Numbered from the stretch's first letter, positions 34,360 through 46,073 are shown. The stretch is 64,000 nucleotides of DNA from Lantana camara (GCA_037501455.1 CM074856.1:101773001-101837000), one strand, 5' to 3'. Numbers and translations are program-made. Notes: generated from the letters alone by a model not told the origin.

Positions 34360-37300
34360 TGTAACACCCCAAACGGAGAAGTGCCACATCCCCCGTACTA
34401 TGACCCAGACCCGGGGCATGAAATGAAAGTCCATGCCCGAATCCGAATCAGAGCGAACGGGAGACCAACTCACACACTAGGCTAGGCGGATCTAACTTGA
34501 CCAAAACTCAGAGTGCGGAAGCAATTAAAACCAACAACAATAGATAGCGGAAGCATTTATAACAAAACATGCAAAGCAGATGACGGGTTCAACTAGCATA
34601 GATTCCTAATCCCGAATAGTAGATCAACAAACATAACAAGTGACGGGTTCAACTAGCATAAATCCCTAGTCCCGAATATCAACATAAAGTAATAATCATC
34701 AAGTGCCACAAGGGGCCGAATGAGAGTGCCACGCAGGGCTACCGAATAGTAAAATATAATCTCAAGTCTACAAGACAAAGCATAAGTAAAGTGTATGAAA
34801 AGACAAATGCAAATAGAAAGACTAAACCGACGAAGTGCAACTCAAAGGACTCACTTCCGCCTAGCAAATGCCAACAATCCTGCAACTAAAAGTGTAAAAT
34901 GAGGTGTCAGTCAACTGACTGAGTGAGGGGGCTAACGCACACCCACTGTATATATATAGAGCATAGCACATATCAGAAGGGTGGACTCATGAACCGGAGA
35001 TAGGTGTTGCATACCAAAACATTTCCAAAAGTACCCAAAAGATAGTTATAAGTATAAGCTTTAGAAAACATTTCAGAAACTCTATCTCGATTCATGATTC
35101 CCAGACAGAACAGAACACATGCTCGGCGAGTACGAGCTTCCAACCTTTACTCCTCAGAATCATATCATAAAATACAAAATCAATCCAACCGTCACACCAA
35201 TGATGGAGGAGATGTACCGTCCCCAAACCATCTATAACAGACATACCCTCAAGGGGTAGCGAACCCACAAGAGTCCTCCCCGGCCTTAGCCGAAGGCTCA
35301 AGATACCACACCTTCCCTACAGCACGGGTCGCGTGAAGATATCTCAAATGGAACTACGCACAGGTATATCCCCGACGGCCCTAACCGTCCCGGGGGCTCC
35401 TTACCCATAGCTCCTCGGATCCACATACATACATACATACATACAGATGCCAATATTTCATGGCCAACTCGCTACATAATCACAACACACTGTTTTTCCC
35501 AAAATAGCTTACATATGCTTCAAAAACTGGTTTTTATATATATTCCTACGCTACAGGGATAGCCCGCCCACGCAAGACTCACACACTTACATTCCCACGC
35601 TGCAGGGATAGCCCGCCCACGGAGAAGTGCAAGCATAAGGTCATAAAAATATCATATTCAACACATACATAACTATTATAAGGTATACTCGCATGCAGGG
35701 GTAGAAATCAACATGTAAAGGCCATAGGTCGCATAACTATACAAAATCCTAAACCTCACCTCGTGAAAGTAGAGTCTGAGAGTGTGAAGGGCCAAACACT
35801 CTAAACCTCGGGCCCACCGGCACCACCAAACTCTGTGACAAGACATACAGAAGCCCAGACTTAGACTCTATATGAACCAAACAAGACGCACGACATTGCT
35901 CAACATGATCGTGGTTATGCATAAGTGTTCATGTTGTGCTTGGATAAGGTGTCGTGGTCATTCAAGGCATATCAATGCTCAACAAGGTCATATTTACAAG
36001 CAACCATCATGCAATTCCTTATCCAAAGATGCAAGATCAATTTAGGAAGTCAATGTATTCACGAAATGCATATTAAATCATCCAATGTCACAGGGTTCAA
36101 TTATAATATTAGAATTAAGCATCAAGTTCATGTCGAGTTATAAAGTGCATAAGTAAGAGCAACTTGATCATATAAACATACAAAGTTGTTGTACGTAGAT
36201 GGCATGCTTGATACAAATAAAGAGTGCATTTAATTCACTTAAGATCATACTTTACAACTTCACAACATGTTTGGTACACAAGCTCAAGTCACATTCAAGT
36301 TTCATAAATATTTCACTTACATCCCCTAAGTTATTTATAAAAGTTTAGAATTATTACACATACATCCCCTTAGTTGATTACTAAGCATAATTGTTCGTTT
36401 AAAGTGTTTATATAATTATTCAGCTAGGAATTAATTACTTACAAGCATGACAATTATCAATTTATCATAATTCATAATATACCATTTTCAAGTAGTAAGA
36501 GTAAAACAAGATATTAAAATTCTAACTCCTATCATGCATCAAGTCTTAAGTTGTTCAAGCATCCTTCATGCATCTAAATTTTATATTTGAAACACAATTT
36601 ACAATAAACATAATATTGAGAACGTCTCAAATTCATATAGAGAAATCACAACATTTTCGTTCTTCTAAAATATCATTCAAGTTCATTTAGTCATATAAAA
36701 GATTAGTTTCTAAATATTACACTAACACCCCTTCATATCTAAACACATAGCATAAATTCATCACATCGGGATTCAAATTGTAAATCGAAACATTCATGCA
36801 TATCACAATCCATTCAATACATGTTTTCATATACGATTGGAATACATCTCGATCAACAAACCAACAATAACCAATTTATTTGCACTTAAAACAATTAATT
36901 CAAATAATCACAATTACGCAAAATAATTCGTAATAAATAGATCGAGTGTCCGATTAATGAACGGAAAATGGCGTTGAACTCACCACAACGAGACGAACAT
37001 TCTGTCCGAAATTCGCCGGAGTGCCGCCACCGGAGCCGCCGGAAAGTCGTCGGGCCGCCACCGGGCCGCCGTCAAGAGTCGCCGGAAAAATCCCAAAAAA
37101 ATCAGTCCTAAATGAAGTCTTCGTGCCCGTTCCGAATCCTCGATCAATTTCTAGAAATTCCAAGCCGATTGTCCTAGATCTGAAATCTAAGAACACGAAA
37201 ACCTTAAATCTTCAAACTCAAATTACTTCCAAACCGGTGAACCAAAATGCGATCCGAAAGAGGTGTTGTCTTACCCATGACGAGCTCTTCGAAAACCCAA

Positions 37301-38474
37301 AGGTAGCTTTCCGGAAAAATCCTCGGAGCTAGTGCCGCCGTTGCACCACCACTTTACCGCCGCCGATCCACCGCCAAACCACCGAATCTGGAGTCGCCTG
37401 ATCACAGGTCACTAGTTCTCGTCGTTCCGAACAACTTTCGTGAAGAGCCCGAGACCAAAAGATGGCCGGAAAAGGCCCCCGTTGGCCGTTGAAGTTTCTG
37501 CCGCCGCTGCTACAGTAACTCGCGCCGCCGCCGCGAGCTTTGGGCGGCGCGTGCGGAGCCGTCGCTGATCCGATGGCCTCGCCGCTGAAGTCAAACGAAG
37601 CGCCTGGAAGTCCTCTGTCTTGGCATGGGGCGCGTGCATCAAGGAGGTGGTCGGAAAACGCCGCGAAACGCCGGCGAAGTGGCGGCGGTCTGACAGCTCC
37701 GCCGCTGCTACTGAAATCCGGCCATAACTCTGTCACCGTTCGTTGTTAGGCCGTGAAATTGGTACTCTTACGTTGGTCTAGCTGAGATAATCGAAATGGA
37801 CTATTCGTTTGTTGAATTCCGTCGAGAAACGATCGAGTTATGGGCTCGTAACCGAAGCCGCGATAGTAACCCGCGGGAGAGAGAAAGTGGGAGAGGAGAG
37901 AGAGAGAGAGAAAAAGGGATTGGGAGAAATGTGTCTTGTGCAAAAGCTATATACAACCGGGTATCCTTATCGCGTAGCAAGTAATAGCGCGTACAAATAG
38001 TACAAATAATCGTAAATAAAATTGGTAAAGTTACGAATAAACATTCAAGCTCCGAATTAATTTTACAAATTAAAATGAAAGAGATAGATTTACCCATTAG
38101 AGTTTAATTCAATTTAATTTTAGAAACCTTTCGTACAATTTAACGACATTTCGTAAACACATGATTGACAATTAATCTCAAGGAATTCAAGTAAACCGAA
38201 ATTAAACAAGTTAAGCAACATGATGGATTTAAAATCAACTTGACAATTATTTCATGTAATAAATTTGAATTAAATCAAATTAAAAGGTTAGGGTTAAATA
38301 TGCGCGTAATTAATCAAGTTGGCAATTAATCTTAGAATAATTCAAATGAACACATATTAAATTGGATTTACATTAAATCACATAATTCAAGAACTCTTAA
38401 ATTAAACACGCACAAGTGTAGAGATTTACTTGTAAATGTCATCAGGATGCCTTTCGAGAATACGGGGCGTCACA
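34360..38474 (-). repeat. Element H LTR2 (4115 bp)
   Basis: Complete LTR that serves both internal domains of H. R-region hairpin at 34907-34922; GA-rich run near 37893-37912; ends GGGGCGTCACA. It is the uninterrupted version of LTR1. Confidence 0.92.
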
Positions 38475-40122
38475 ACCTTCCCCCCTTAAGAGAACCTGGT
38501 CCCCAGGTTCCACTACAAAAATGTAGATCCTCGTGTAGTAGTGCTCCAACTCTTCTCCGGAACTCACGTAAGAACATAACTCTAATGGTGAGGCTTACTC
38601 CTGTCATCTACACCGAACCTCCTTTAGGATGTCTTGTTATCGTCGAGGTCCGTGCGAGTACTTGATCCGCTAGTTGTTCGAACTCGATCGGTCATTCCCA
38701 TGATCGGATAGCTGCAACTGCACCCAACCTCGATGTCGTCTCAGATGCACCACTTGCTACCCGTAGTCAGATCAGCGCGTAACGCAACCACAACAAACAA
38801 GAGAGAATCCCATCTCCCAGTACGTCAGTGAGAGAGCCCCGTCCCTCAGCACCCACAAGAGAGAGAACCCCGTCTCTCGAGCACACACAAAAGAGAGAAC
38901 CCCGTCTCTCAAGCACATAATTGAGAGAACCCCGTCTCTCAACCTAAGTCGGACAGATTCCAGCATCTGCCAACATTCTAGTTTGAGAAAATCCAGCATT
39001 CCTCAAACTCTTAGATTCAAGAGAATCCAACATCTCCGAATATCTAAATACAAGAGAATCCAACATCTCTTGCGCACAAAACTTAGAAAGATTCCAACAT
39101 CTTTCTACCACATAAATAGAGAGTATCCTACATCTCTCCAACACGTAAAAAAAAGGGAACCTAAGGTCTCTCTTGCACATAAATCCACTGATCAGTTATT
39201 CATACATACACACATTATAGTAACACTTGACGAAAAGTATGCGATGCATGTTTGGTGTACCTTATACAACTGATATCGGTGTCCCTTGAGTATAGATTCA
39301 ACGCTCATACCTCAACTCAAGGGGGATATCGCGATGGAATCCCTATAAAACAAGGTTACAGTATGTATGTATGTTGTATGGGAAGTTAGTGAGCAATCAA
39401 GAGAGTTTTAAATCACATAGGCATGAATGGTTCACATAAATACATAACTCATTCATTCCAGCACGGTTCATAACAAGTAGAAATTTCAAGTTACAATTAC
39501 TAGATCAGGTATCCAAGTTATCACAATTAAAATAGCAATAGCCATCACCCAAATCAAGCAAAACAAGGTAAGAGTATTTAACAATGCATGTATGCAAATG
39601 CCATGAATGCTTGGCGTACCTTTAACCGAAGCGTAACAATCTTTACAAGAAAGTCGAGATGAAGCAGTAGGAGTTGATTAAGCCGGTAATGATGCAACCT
39701 TCGTCATCTGAACTTCTTTGTCTTGAGTCTTCTCATAAAGTGGTAACTCAGCAAAGCTCGTTTATCACCAAACCCCTTACTAGACCGTAATCCTTGCTCA
39801 ACTAGAATCATCCTCAGTTTCTCCCAAGAATTCTCATTTATGTGTTAAATCTTAGTCTGCTCATCTTCAAGGAGTTGTCCATGATTCATTTGTCAATTAG
39901 ATATTTACCTCAGAGTTTCGTTGGATGATCGTGGTGCTAAGTACTTCCCAAAGCAATCCATGGTATATAATTCTAAAACTTGAATAAAGTCTTTCAGCAT
40001 CTAACTGTTATATTCCCGCATCAACAATGTCTTCCATCTCATCTTAGAGAAACACCCAAAGAGCTAACAACCAATCTTGTCTTGTCGTTCGTTAACTCTA
40101 AATGGCACCAAAACCTTCAACC
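38475..40122 (-). mobile_element. Element H internal domain 2, truncated
   Basis: Repeats internal 1 with few differences from its polypurine tract up to about 40120 (matching 33703 of internal 1), then changes within two bases to G LTR sequence at 40123. It lacks the primer-binding half and the third LTR expected beyond it. It includes its own polypurine-proximal hairpin at 38492-38510. Confidence 0.87.
38801..39139 (-). repeat. Hairpin array of H, unit 2
   Basis: Copy of 32384-32722 offset by 6417 bp. Differences include a loop change CCCCAT to CCCCGT (plus strand) in unit 5 and CCAGCATC to CCAACATC in unit 8; both lie in loops and leave the stems intact. Confidence 0.83.
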
Positions 40123-40872
40123 AATCATGAAGTTTCATCAAGAATCCAAGGTTTCAAGTTCAAGCTCATATTGATCATTCAAGCTCAAATTCTCAAGAAT
40201 TCCATGAATAAATCATGCCATCTTTCAAGAAATGATCTCCTAATCATGCTTCCATCTACAATTAATCCATCTAGCATATAAATCCCAAACCCTAGCTCAA
40301 TCAAATATGCTCAAGAATCAAGAATTCATGCACAACCAACCTTGAATGAGAAAGAAATGAAGTTGGTGGATGAAGATGATGATCAAGTCCCCAAACTTGG
40401 ATTAATACTTGGAATTCTTGATGAAATGGATGAAAATCACTTCTTTCCTTTTTCTTCTTAATACCGAGAGAGAGAGAATGAGGATGTTGGTAACTTTTGA
40501 TGATAAAATGATCAAGGAAGTATATGGAAGCAATATACCGTGATTCATTCCTTGGAAATGTGTGAAATGATCAAATTGCTAATTAATCCTCCAAGAACTC
40601 GAGTCATGCAATTAAGTATGCATAGCTTTGAAATTTGATCAATTAAATCCTTGAAAATGTTATGCGATTTGGTCCCTAAATTTTAAAAGAAAGAACATAT
40701 AGGGGCAAGTTGACAATTAAATCATATTCGATAATTATTTTACTTCGTAATTATTTTCAAGTTATAAGATAAATTATAAGTTTAATATGAATTTCATGAA
40801 ATTTTGATAAAATATAATTTATAAAATTATAATGAACACAAGAATGTAATTAATAAAATTCGGGGCGTTACA
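40123..40872 (-). repeat. Element G 3' LTR, inner piece (750 bp)
   Basis: Matches 44342-45091 of the G 5' LTR, ending GGGGCGTTACA. It contains a GA-rich run near 40465-40478. The 1814 bp between it and the outer piece (18522-18594), including the palindrome array, is missing. Confidence 0.9.
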
Positions 40873-40902
40873 ACTCTCCCCCCCCCCCCCCCCCCCCTAA
40901 AA
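40873..40902 (-). promoter_or_regulatory. Polypurine tract of G with a 20-base G run
   Basis: Plus-strand positions 40878-40897 are 20 consecutive C, so the sense strand has 20 G followed by AGAGT before the LTR. The run is unusually long and may reflect slippage or a sequencing or assembly uncertainty. Confidence 0.75.
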
Positions 40903-40921
40903 GGACCTGGTCCCCAGGTCC
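40903..40921 (-). other. Polypurine-proximal hairpin of G
   Basis: GGACCTGG-GGA-CCAGGTCC in the sense strand, an 8-bp stem. Confidence 0.75.
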
Positions 40922-40952
40922 ACTGTCAAGTTTCAGATGATACACAAGTCAT

Positions 40953-41081
40953 AAGAGAACCCCGTCTCTTGAACATGAATGAAAGAACCCCGTCTTTCAC
41001 AAGAAATGAGAAAACCCCGTTTCTCAGCAAGGAGTGAGAGAGCCCCGTCTCTCAACAGAAAAGGAGAGAGCCCCGTCTCTC
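40953..41081 (-). repeat. Hairpin array of G (5 units)
   Basis: 40953-40970 AAGAGA/TCTCTT, 40980-40999 TGAAAGA/TCTTTCA, 41007-41026 TGAGAAA/TTTCTCA, 41036-41053 GAGAGA/TCTCTC, 41064-41081 GAGAGA/TCTCTC. All have the 6-nt ACCCCG/GCCCCG loop on the plus strand. Three different stems with a constant loop in neighbouring units is direct evidence of compensatory change. The long-loop class seen in C, D and H is absent. Confidence 0.85.
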
Positions 41082-41500
41082 ACATGCACTGAAGTCGTTC
41101 AAGGAGTAGATGGCGAAAATAAGGGCATGAATGTTACATAGGCAAATAGAATCATATTAATTTCATAATATCACACAGACAAGTAAAACCATTTAATCAC
41201 ATACTTATCACTCATAATTAACTAGTTTGCAATGCCCAAGAAATTAAATACAATAACAATAAGATCAGTGATGCACGTGGTATGCATGGTTAAATGTACC
41301 GTTCACCGATGGTTGTATCGTACATATAATTGGTACCTCAATCTCCTTCACCTTATCCTCGAATGAAATAGACTTCCTTGCCCGCTTGATGCTCTCATTT
41401 GGTAACATGATCTCCCTTAACTGATTTTCTCACTCCAAATTTCATTCTTTGGAATCATAACCCGGTGAACTTGTCTTCGAACCTTTTCCGTACTTGATCC

Positions 41501-41737
41501 TTAGTCTAAAATTCCTTGGTAGCACTTTTTGTGAATTGATAATCCAAGTTGGTAATTCTCAAATTTAAGTGCTTCTACTTGTTGCTCCATATCTTCCAAT
41601 TCAACGACATCATATTCAACAATCTTTAAAACCCTTTCCCGAGAATACCCCTTTTCCTTATTATTAAACTCCCGGTTTAGGCATCTCCGGAACCCCTTTC
41701 TTTTTTTTTTTTTTTCCGAATCCATCGCTAACGGCAA
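41501..41737 (-). CDS. Hypothetical ORF in the G internal domain
   Basis: A 78-codon frame on the sense strand, lysine- and glutamate-rich, with a possible coiled coil in the second half (VVELEDMEQQVEALKFENYQ). A matching but stop-containing segment lies in A near 6570-6600. Part of its N-terminus is encoded by a poly-T/poly-A run (41700-41715), which makes the start unreliable. It could be a gag or accessory-ORF remnant; no family is recognised. Confidence 0.25.
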   Translation of the reverse strand: MPLAMDSEKKKKRKGFRRCLNREFNNKEKGYSRERVLKIVEYDVVELEDMEQQVEALKFENYQLGLSIHKKCYQGILD

Positions 41738-42435
41738 TCCGGTTATTCTCCCTAGTCTAGTACTTTGCCTCTCTTGAGTGCTTTCATTTACCGTTCCCCA
41801 TATCCTTCAATGTATTCCCTCAACATGACAATTTAACTTGAATCGGAAAATAGACTCGTCTTACCCGAATGTAGAATCCTGAACATGTTGGTTTTCCATA
41901 ACTGGTTATTTGCTCTTCCTGGCTATCGTGTTAAGAATTTTGAATCCAATTGATCTGAACCCAAATGTAATTCCCAAGCTTGTGCTTCGATCAGAGGTAC
42001 TTAATTGACTCTCCTTCTCAAATCCTATAGTAGCCCCAAGATTACCGAGCAATTGGCCGTGGTTTGATATCATTTCCACAACCTGTAACTCACAACCTCC
42101 TTTGAAATAAATGCATGTGGGTAAGGCGTGCTTATGTCACATAATGATCACATAATTAATGCTCACGACTAAGATTTAATATAAATACAGCAGGCAATTT
42201 ATCAGTATTTAAAGTAAAACACGTTAAGCACATAATTTCAATTAATTCAATACCAATTAATTAACAATAAATAGCAGAAATCAATGCAAAGTACAAGTTG
42301 TCAAGTAATCGAATTAATCCAGAGAATTCAAACCAATTCAAATAATATGCAAGACTCTCAATTAACAATTAATTCCTACGCCGTTCGACCTAGACTTGAC
42401 ACGACACGACACTAGAACCTCGGTTTTACAACCGG

Positions 42436-42447
42436 GCTCTGATACCA
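42436..42447 (-). promoter_or_regulatory. Primer-binding site of G (tRNA-iMet)
   Basis: The minus strand reads TGGTATCAGAGC next to the 5' LTR; the conserved leader motif follows at 42374-42392. Confidence 0.92.
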
Positions 42448-42454
42448 CCTTAGA

Positions 42455-45091
42455 TGTAGCACCCATATACGTAGAGATACCACACCCCCGCACTATAGGC
42501 CGATCCACATACGAAATAGACAATCCGTACATGAACTAACCTATAGTGAACGGGTGACAAATAAAAGAAAAGACGAGCTAGGGGGGACTATACCCCAAAG
42601 CAGTACAAAACCACGATATAAAAGTTAAAAGCGGAAGCATTAATTCATAAATACATATAGGTACCATATTTACATCAAAAGTATAAATACTAATAGGTAC
42701 CAACAGATATTAATACATTATCATCTCCTATATATTATACAAGCAAAAGTCCCCAAATATACCAAGAACTATAACGTACTAACTCAGGACATGACAAAAG
42801 CAAGATCATGGAAGTATGTGCAATGCTAGACCCGGCTGGACGACAAGACATGACTCCGACTCCCGCTTAGCACACGACCGCGACAACCTGAAAGGTGGGG
42901 CGTCAGTCCATGGAAGACTGAGTGAGGGGCAATACATATATATTAACGCAGTTATCATGCAAGTTATATTCTCGGGTAAAGGTTTATAAAAGATAAATAT
43001 ATGATTTCAAGACTAAGGTATTCTTCGCCCGAGAGTACAACAGTCAATATTAATTACTGGTTCGTTTCATGCAATCAATCAATACATGGCCCCGGCGAGT
43101 GAGGCCGGTCTCCAACCGAACTCCAAATGAACATGTACATGCTTGCTTGATTATCAATAATTAGGTGATCATGCAATTCCATTATCGTGCAATCGTGCAA
43201 TAGTGTAGTCATATAACACGTTCATGGTATGGAAATCATGCAATAACCCGAGGCGCATCCGTGGTGCCGGACTCGTCCCCAGTCTCCTTCTTCCTCCGGT
43301 TTGATGATGGGATTGCAAGGCCCCAACATCCAATCACATTGAGCAGAGGGTACATGAATCCCTAAGCCCGGAGCTCCTTCCTCCACTAACCTCCTAGCGG
43401 ATTCAGGGGTGACCCCAAACATGGTGAGGATAGCGCCAGAGTTACCCGTCAGCCCTTGCTTTCCCGGTTGGCTCTAGTCACTACCCTCGGGCCCAAACGT
43501 AAACGGTCACGCTACTCGCCTAAACGTGCACGAAACAATACATGGCTTGCTTGAACACGACTTGAAATGATCAATGATTTATAGAGATTATAAATATAAA
43601 TACCTTTTTGGCCGAAATATCACATAAGGGATATACCGGTTCTATATAACTAACAATTAAACCTCACCTTTACCGACAAAAGACAAGCAGGCCACGGCCT
43701 ACGGGGCTTGCTCCTCGTCCCTACGACGCTGGTCTGTGCAAAATAGACGTGTACACGTGAGACTTGACTCTAAAATGGACCAAATATGACGAACGACGGA
43801 AACGCAACGAGATGACATGCAAACCATAATGTGGCATGAAAACATCATGTTTCAGTACATATGGGATCATATAAAAGCAATTCGGGGTCAAAGAAGTCAT
43901 TGGATCGAGGGGCTAAAAATGTAATTTTATGCAGAATATTTTGTTCTGCAATCCAGGTGGGAACGGCCGTTCCGGACCCCTTTGTAAAATGGGAATGGTC
44001 GTTCCCGTAATCCCCAAAAGCGCGCCAACGATTTCCTAGTTTAAAAATGCGCTGAAGCTGGGAACGGCCCTTCCGGTACAAGGACAAAATGGGAACGGCC
44101 GTTCCCATGCTCGGCCGCCCAATTCATTTGAAAAGGTGGGAACGCCCGTTCCCACAATGCCTTGAGGCTGGGAACGGTCGTTCCCAGTTTCTGAAACTGG
44201 AAGAACAGAGAAAACAGTGCATGGCTACGGGAATGATCAACAAGGCAACCAAAATTCCATTTTCAATCAACCAAGTCATGATTTTCTGGAAATATGATGC
44301 ATACAGCCTTAAAAGACAATGATATATCATCTAACCACATAAATCATGAAGTTTCATCAAGAATCCAAGGTTTCAAGTTCAAGCTCATATTGATCATTCA
44401 AGCTCAAATTCTCAAGAATTCCATGAATAAATCATGCCATCTTTCAAGAAATGATCTCCTAATCATGCTTCCATCTACAATTAATCCATCTAGCATATAA
44501 ATCCCAAACCCTAGCTCAATCAAATATGCTCAAGAATCAAGAATTCATGCACAACCAACCTTGAATGAGAAAGAAATGAAGTTGGTGGATCAAGATGATG
44601 ATCAAGTCCCCAAACTTGGATTAATAATTGGAATTCTTGATGAAATGGATGAAAATCACTTCTTTCCTTTTTCTTCTTAATACCGAGAGAGAGAGGATGA
44701 GGATGTTGGTAACTTTTGATGATAAAATGATCAAGGAAGTATATGGAAGCAATATACCGTGATTCATTCCTTGGAAATGTGTGAAATGATCAAATTGCTA
44801 ATTAATCCTCCAAGAACTCGAGTCATGCAATTAAGTATGCATAACTTTGAAATTTGATCAATTAAATCCTTGAAAATGTTATGCGATTTGGTCCCTAAAT
44901 TTTAAAAGAAAGAACATATAGGGGCAAGTTGACAATTAAATCATATTCGGTAATTATTTTACTTCGTAATTATTTTCAAGTTATAAGATAAATTATAAGT
45001 TTAATATGAATTTCATGAAATTTTGATAAAATATAATTTATAAAATTATAATGAACACAAGAATCTAATTAATAAAATTCGAGGCGTTACA
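42455..45091 (-). repeat. Element G 5' LTR (2637 bp)
   Basis: Complete LTR. R-region hairpin at 42903-42921; splice-donor-like AGGTGAGG (sense) near 43664-43674; palindrome array at 43960-44187; GA-rich run near 44683-44696. The layout resembles F. Frames such as 44089-44322 merely read through the palindromes. Confidence 0.9.
43960..44187 (-). repeat. GGGAACG palindrome array in the G LTR (6 units)
   Basis: Palindromes at 43960-43973, 43991-44006, 44060-44074 (degenerate), 44089-44108, 44136-44155 and 44168-44187, built on GGGAACGGCCGTTCCC. In the last three the outer pair of bases covaries: AT..AT, GT..AC, CT..AG around the same core. They lie about 0.9-1.1 kb from the sense start of the LTR, like the hairpins of F. 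Confidence 0.8.
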
Positions 45092-45139
45092 ACTTTGGTG
45101 AAGTTGGCTTTCAAAAACATTGCCACGAAATTCCTTATT

Positions 45140-45352
45140 TTAAAGTTTTCCCTTTTTCCATAGTACAAGTGTAACTACTCTTGTTGATGTTTTAAAATAG
45201 TCTGACCCTCCCTTGAATGACTCTGAAAGGTACAAATGCTTCAATTTCTTTGTTGCTACCTCACGCCATCCAGAGTTAGAAATCCTGGTGTCCTTGTAAA
45301 ACGTGTTACTCCCGAGCACCTCCAAGTAGTTAGGTACAAATCCCAAAGGCAC
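45140..45352 (-). pseudogene. Unknown protein piece conserved with D (C copy)
   Basis: A 70-codon open frame reading NEVPLGFVPNYLEVLG...FYKDTRISNSGW at its start. D encodes NEVPSGYILNYLEVLG...FYKEVRISKSEW in the same place (61281-61502). Codons for the conserved residues often differ at the third base, which suggests past selection on protein. There is no upstream ATG in frame (the frame opens after a stop), so it may be an internal exon or a decayed gene. A later segment (VFESQLHQITRTGAS) also matches D, across the G insertion. Function unknown. Confidence 0.5.
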
Positions 45353-46054
45353 CTCGTTAATTAAAAGATCTATCTTCTTTTATCCACCCAATATCCTGAC
45401 TGTGCTAGCTCGATCATTCACTATCTGGTCAACCCCTGTTCGAATTCCAATGAGGCTTTAACTAAGACAGCACTTGGTGAATCAGATAGATGACCACCTA
45501 AAATACAATCACGATTCTAATGCATGTGGGGTTAGGGATGTGAATGGTATATACTCATTAATCAGCAAGGAAAACAATCAAGCACGTAAAGCAAATGTTC
45601 AAAATAATTATAATTTAATCCAATGCATGATGCACGTGCTATGAATGCATGATACCTGTTTCCATTTTATTAGCATCGAGGCCTGACTGAATTCTTGTAG
45701 AGATTCGTTTGCTCCAACTAGTCAGAAGATGGAAGTCTCAAATCCTCTTTCATAGATTTGTAGAAGTGGGAAGTGTTGTCACGATCAATTACAATTTTGG
45801 CGCCAAGTAATGAAAACAATTAAGAGCACCTACTAAATGCAGATGCAACACATAATTTACAAAAATTTAAAGCATAACAATGATAATTTTATAAAAATCG
45901 TAATCATAGTGTACACATAATCACATAAGCTCAGACAAATTCATACAGAGAAGTCAATATTTCACATTAAACGAATGCAATGCCCAAGTACTCCTATGCC
46001 GTACGACCTAAACTGACACGACACGACTCTAGAGCACCGGTTTTGAACCTGGTA

Positions 46055-46066
46055 GCTCTGATACCA
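46055..46066 (-). promoter_or_regulatory. Primer-binding site of C (tRNA-iMet)
   Basis: The minus strand reads TGGTATCAGAGC, seven bases from the 5' LTR. Confidence 0.93.
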
Positions 46067-46073
46067 CTCAAGA

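Larger units (their letters stand above)
18595..40122 (-). mobile_element. Element H, tandem LTR-internal-LTR-internal structure
   Basis: Minus-strand LARD-like family. Order on the plus strand: LTR1 (18595-32057, interrupted by copia I), internal 1 (32058-34359), LTR2 (34360-38474), internal 2 (38475-40122, cut short). LTR1 without the copia insertion is 4114 bp and LTR2 4115 bp. Internal 2 begins with a polypurine tract and hairpin array like internal 1, then breaks off in G LTR sequence. LTR copies are very similar. A single insertion has two LTRs around one internal domain, so unequal recombination, tandem insertion or misassembly must explain the layout. Confidence 0.88.
40873..42454 (-). 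mobile_element. Element G internal domain (1582 bp), non-coding
   Basis: The shortest internal domain in the window. In the sense direction it holds a primer-binding site, the conserved leader, a 78-codon open frame (41501-41737), five hairpins and the polypurine tract. No gag-pol. Confidence 0.85.
18522..45091 (-). mobile_element. Element G, LARD-like LTR retrotransposon, left LTR broken
   Basis: Minus-strand element inserted in the internal domain of C. Its left (3') LTR is in two pieces, 18522-18594 and 40123-40872; the internal domain is 40873-42454 (1582 bp) and the intact 5' LTR is 42455-45091 (2637 bp). The two left pieces add up to the right LTR minus 1814 bp, lost where H is joined. 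Flanks AATTT (18517-18521) and ACTTT (45092-45096) fit a TSD with one later substitution. The C sequence is continuous across it by comparison with D. There is no gag-pol. Confidence 0.9.
45092..46073 (-). mobile_element. Element C internal domain, part 2
   Basis: PBS-side part of the C internal domain after G. It aligns with 55119-56180 and 60523-61600 of D throughout, and contains a protein-like frame (45140-45352) and the conserved leader motif (45991-46010). Confidence 0.87.

Noticed and set aside
44089..44322. Frame with repeated GTAVP/ERPFP-like peptides
   Set aside because: An artefact of translating the GGGAACG palindromes in the G LTR.
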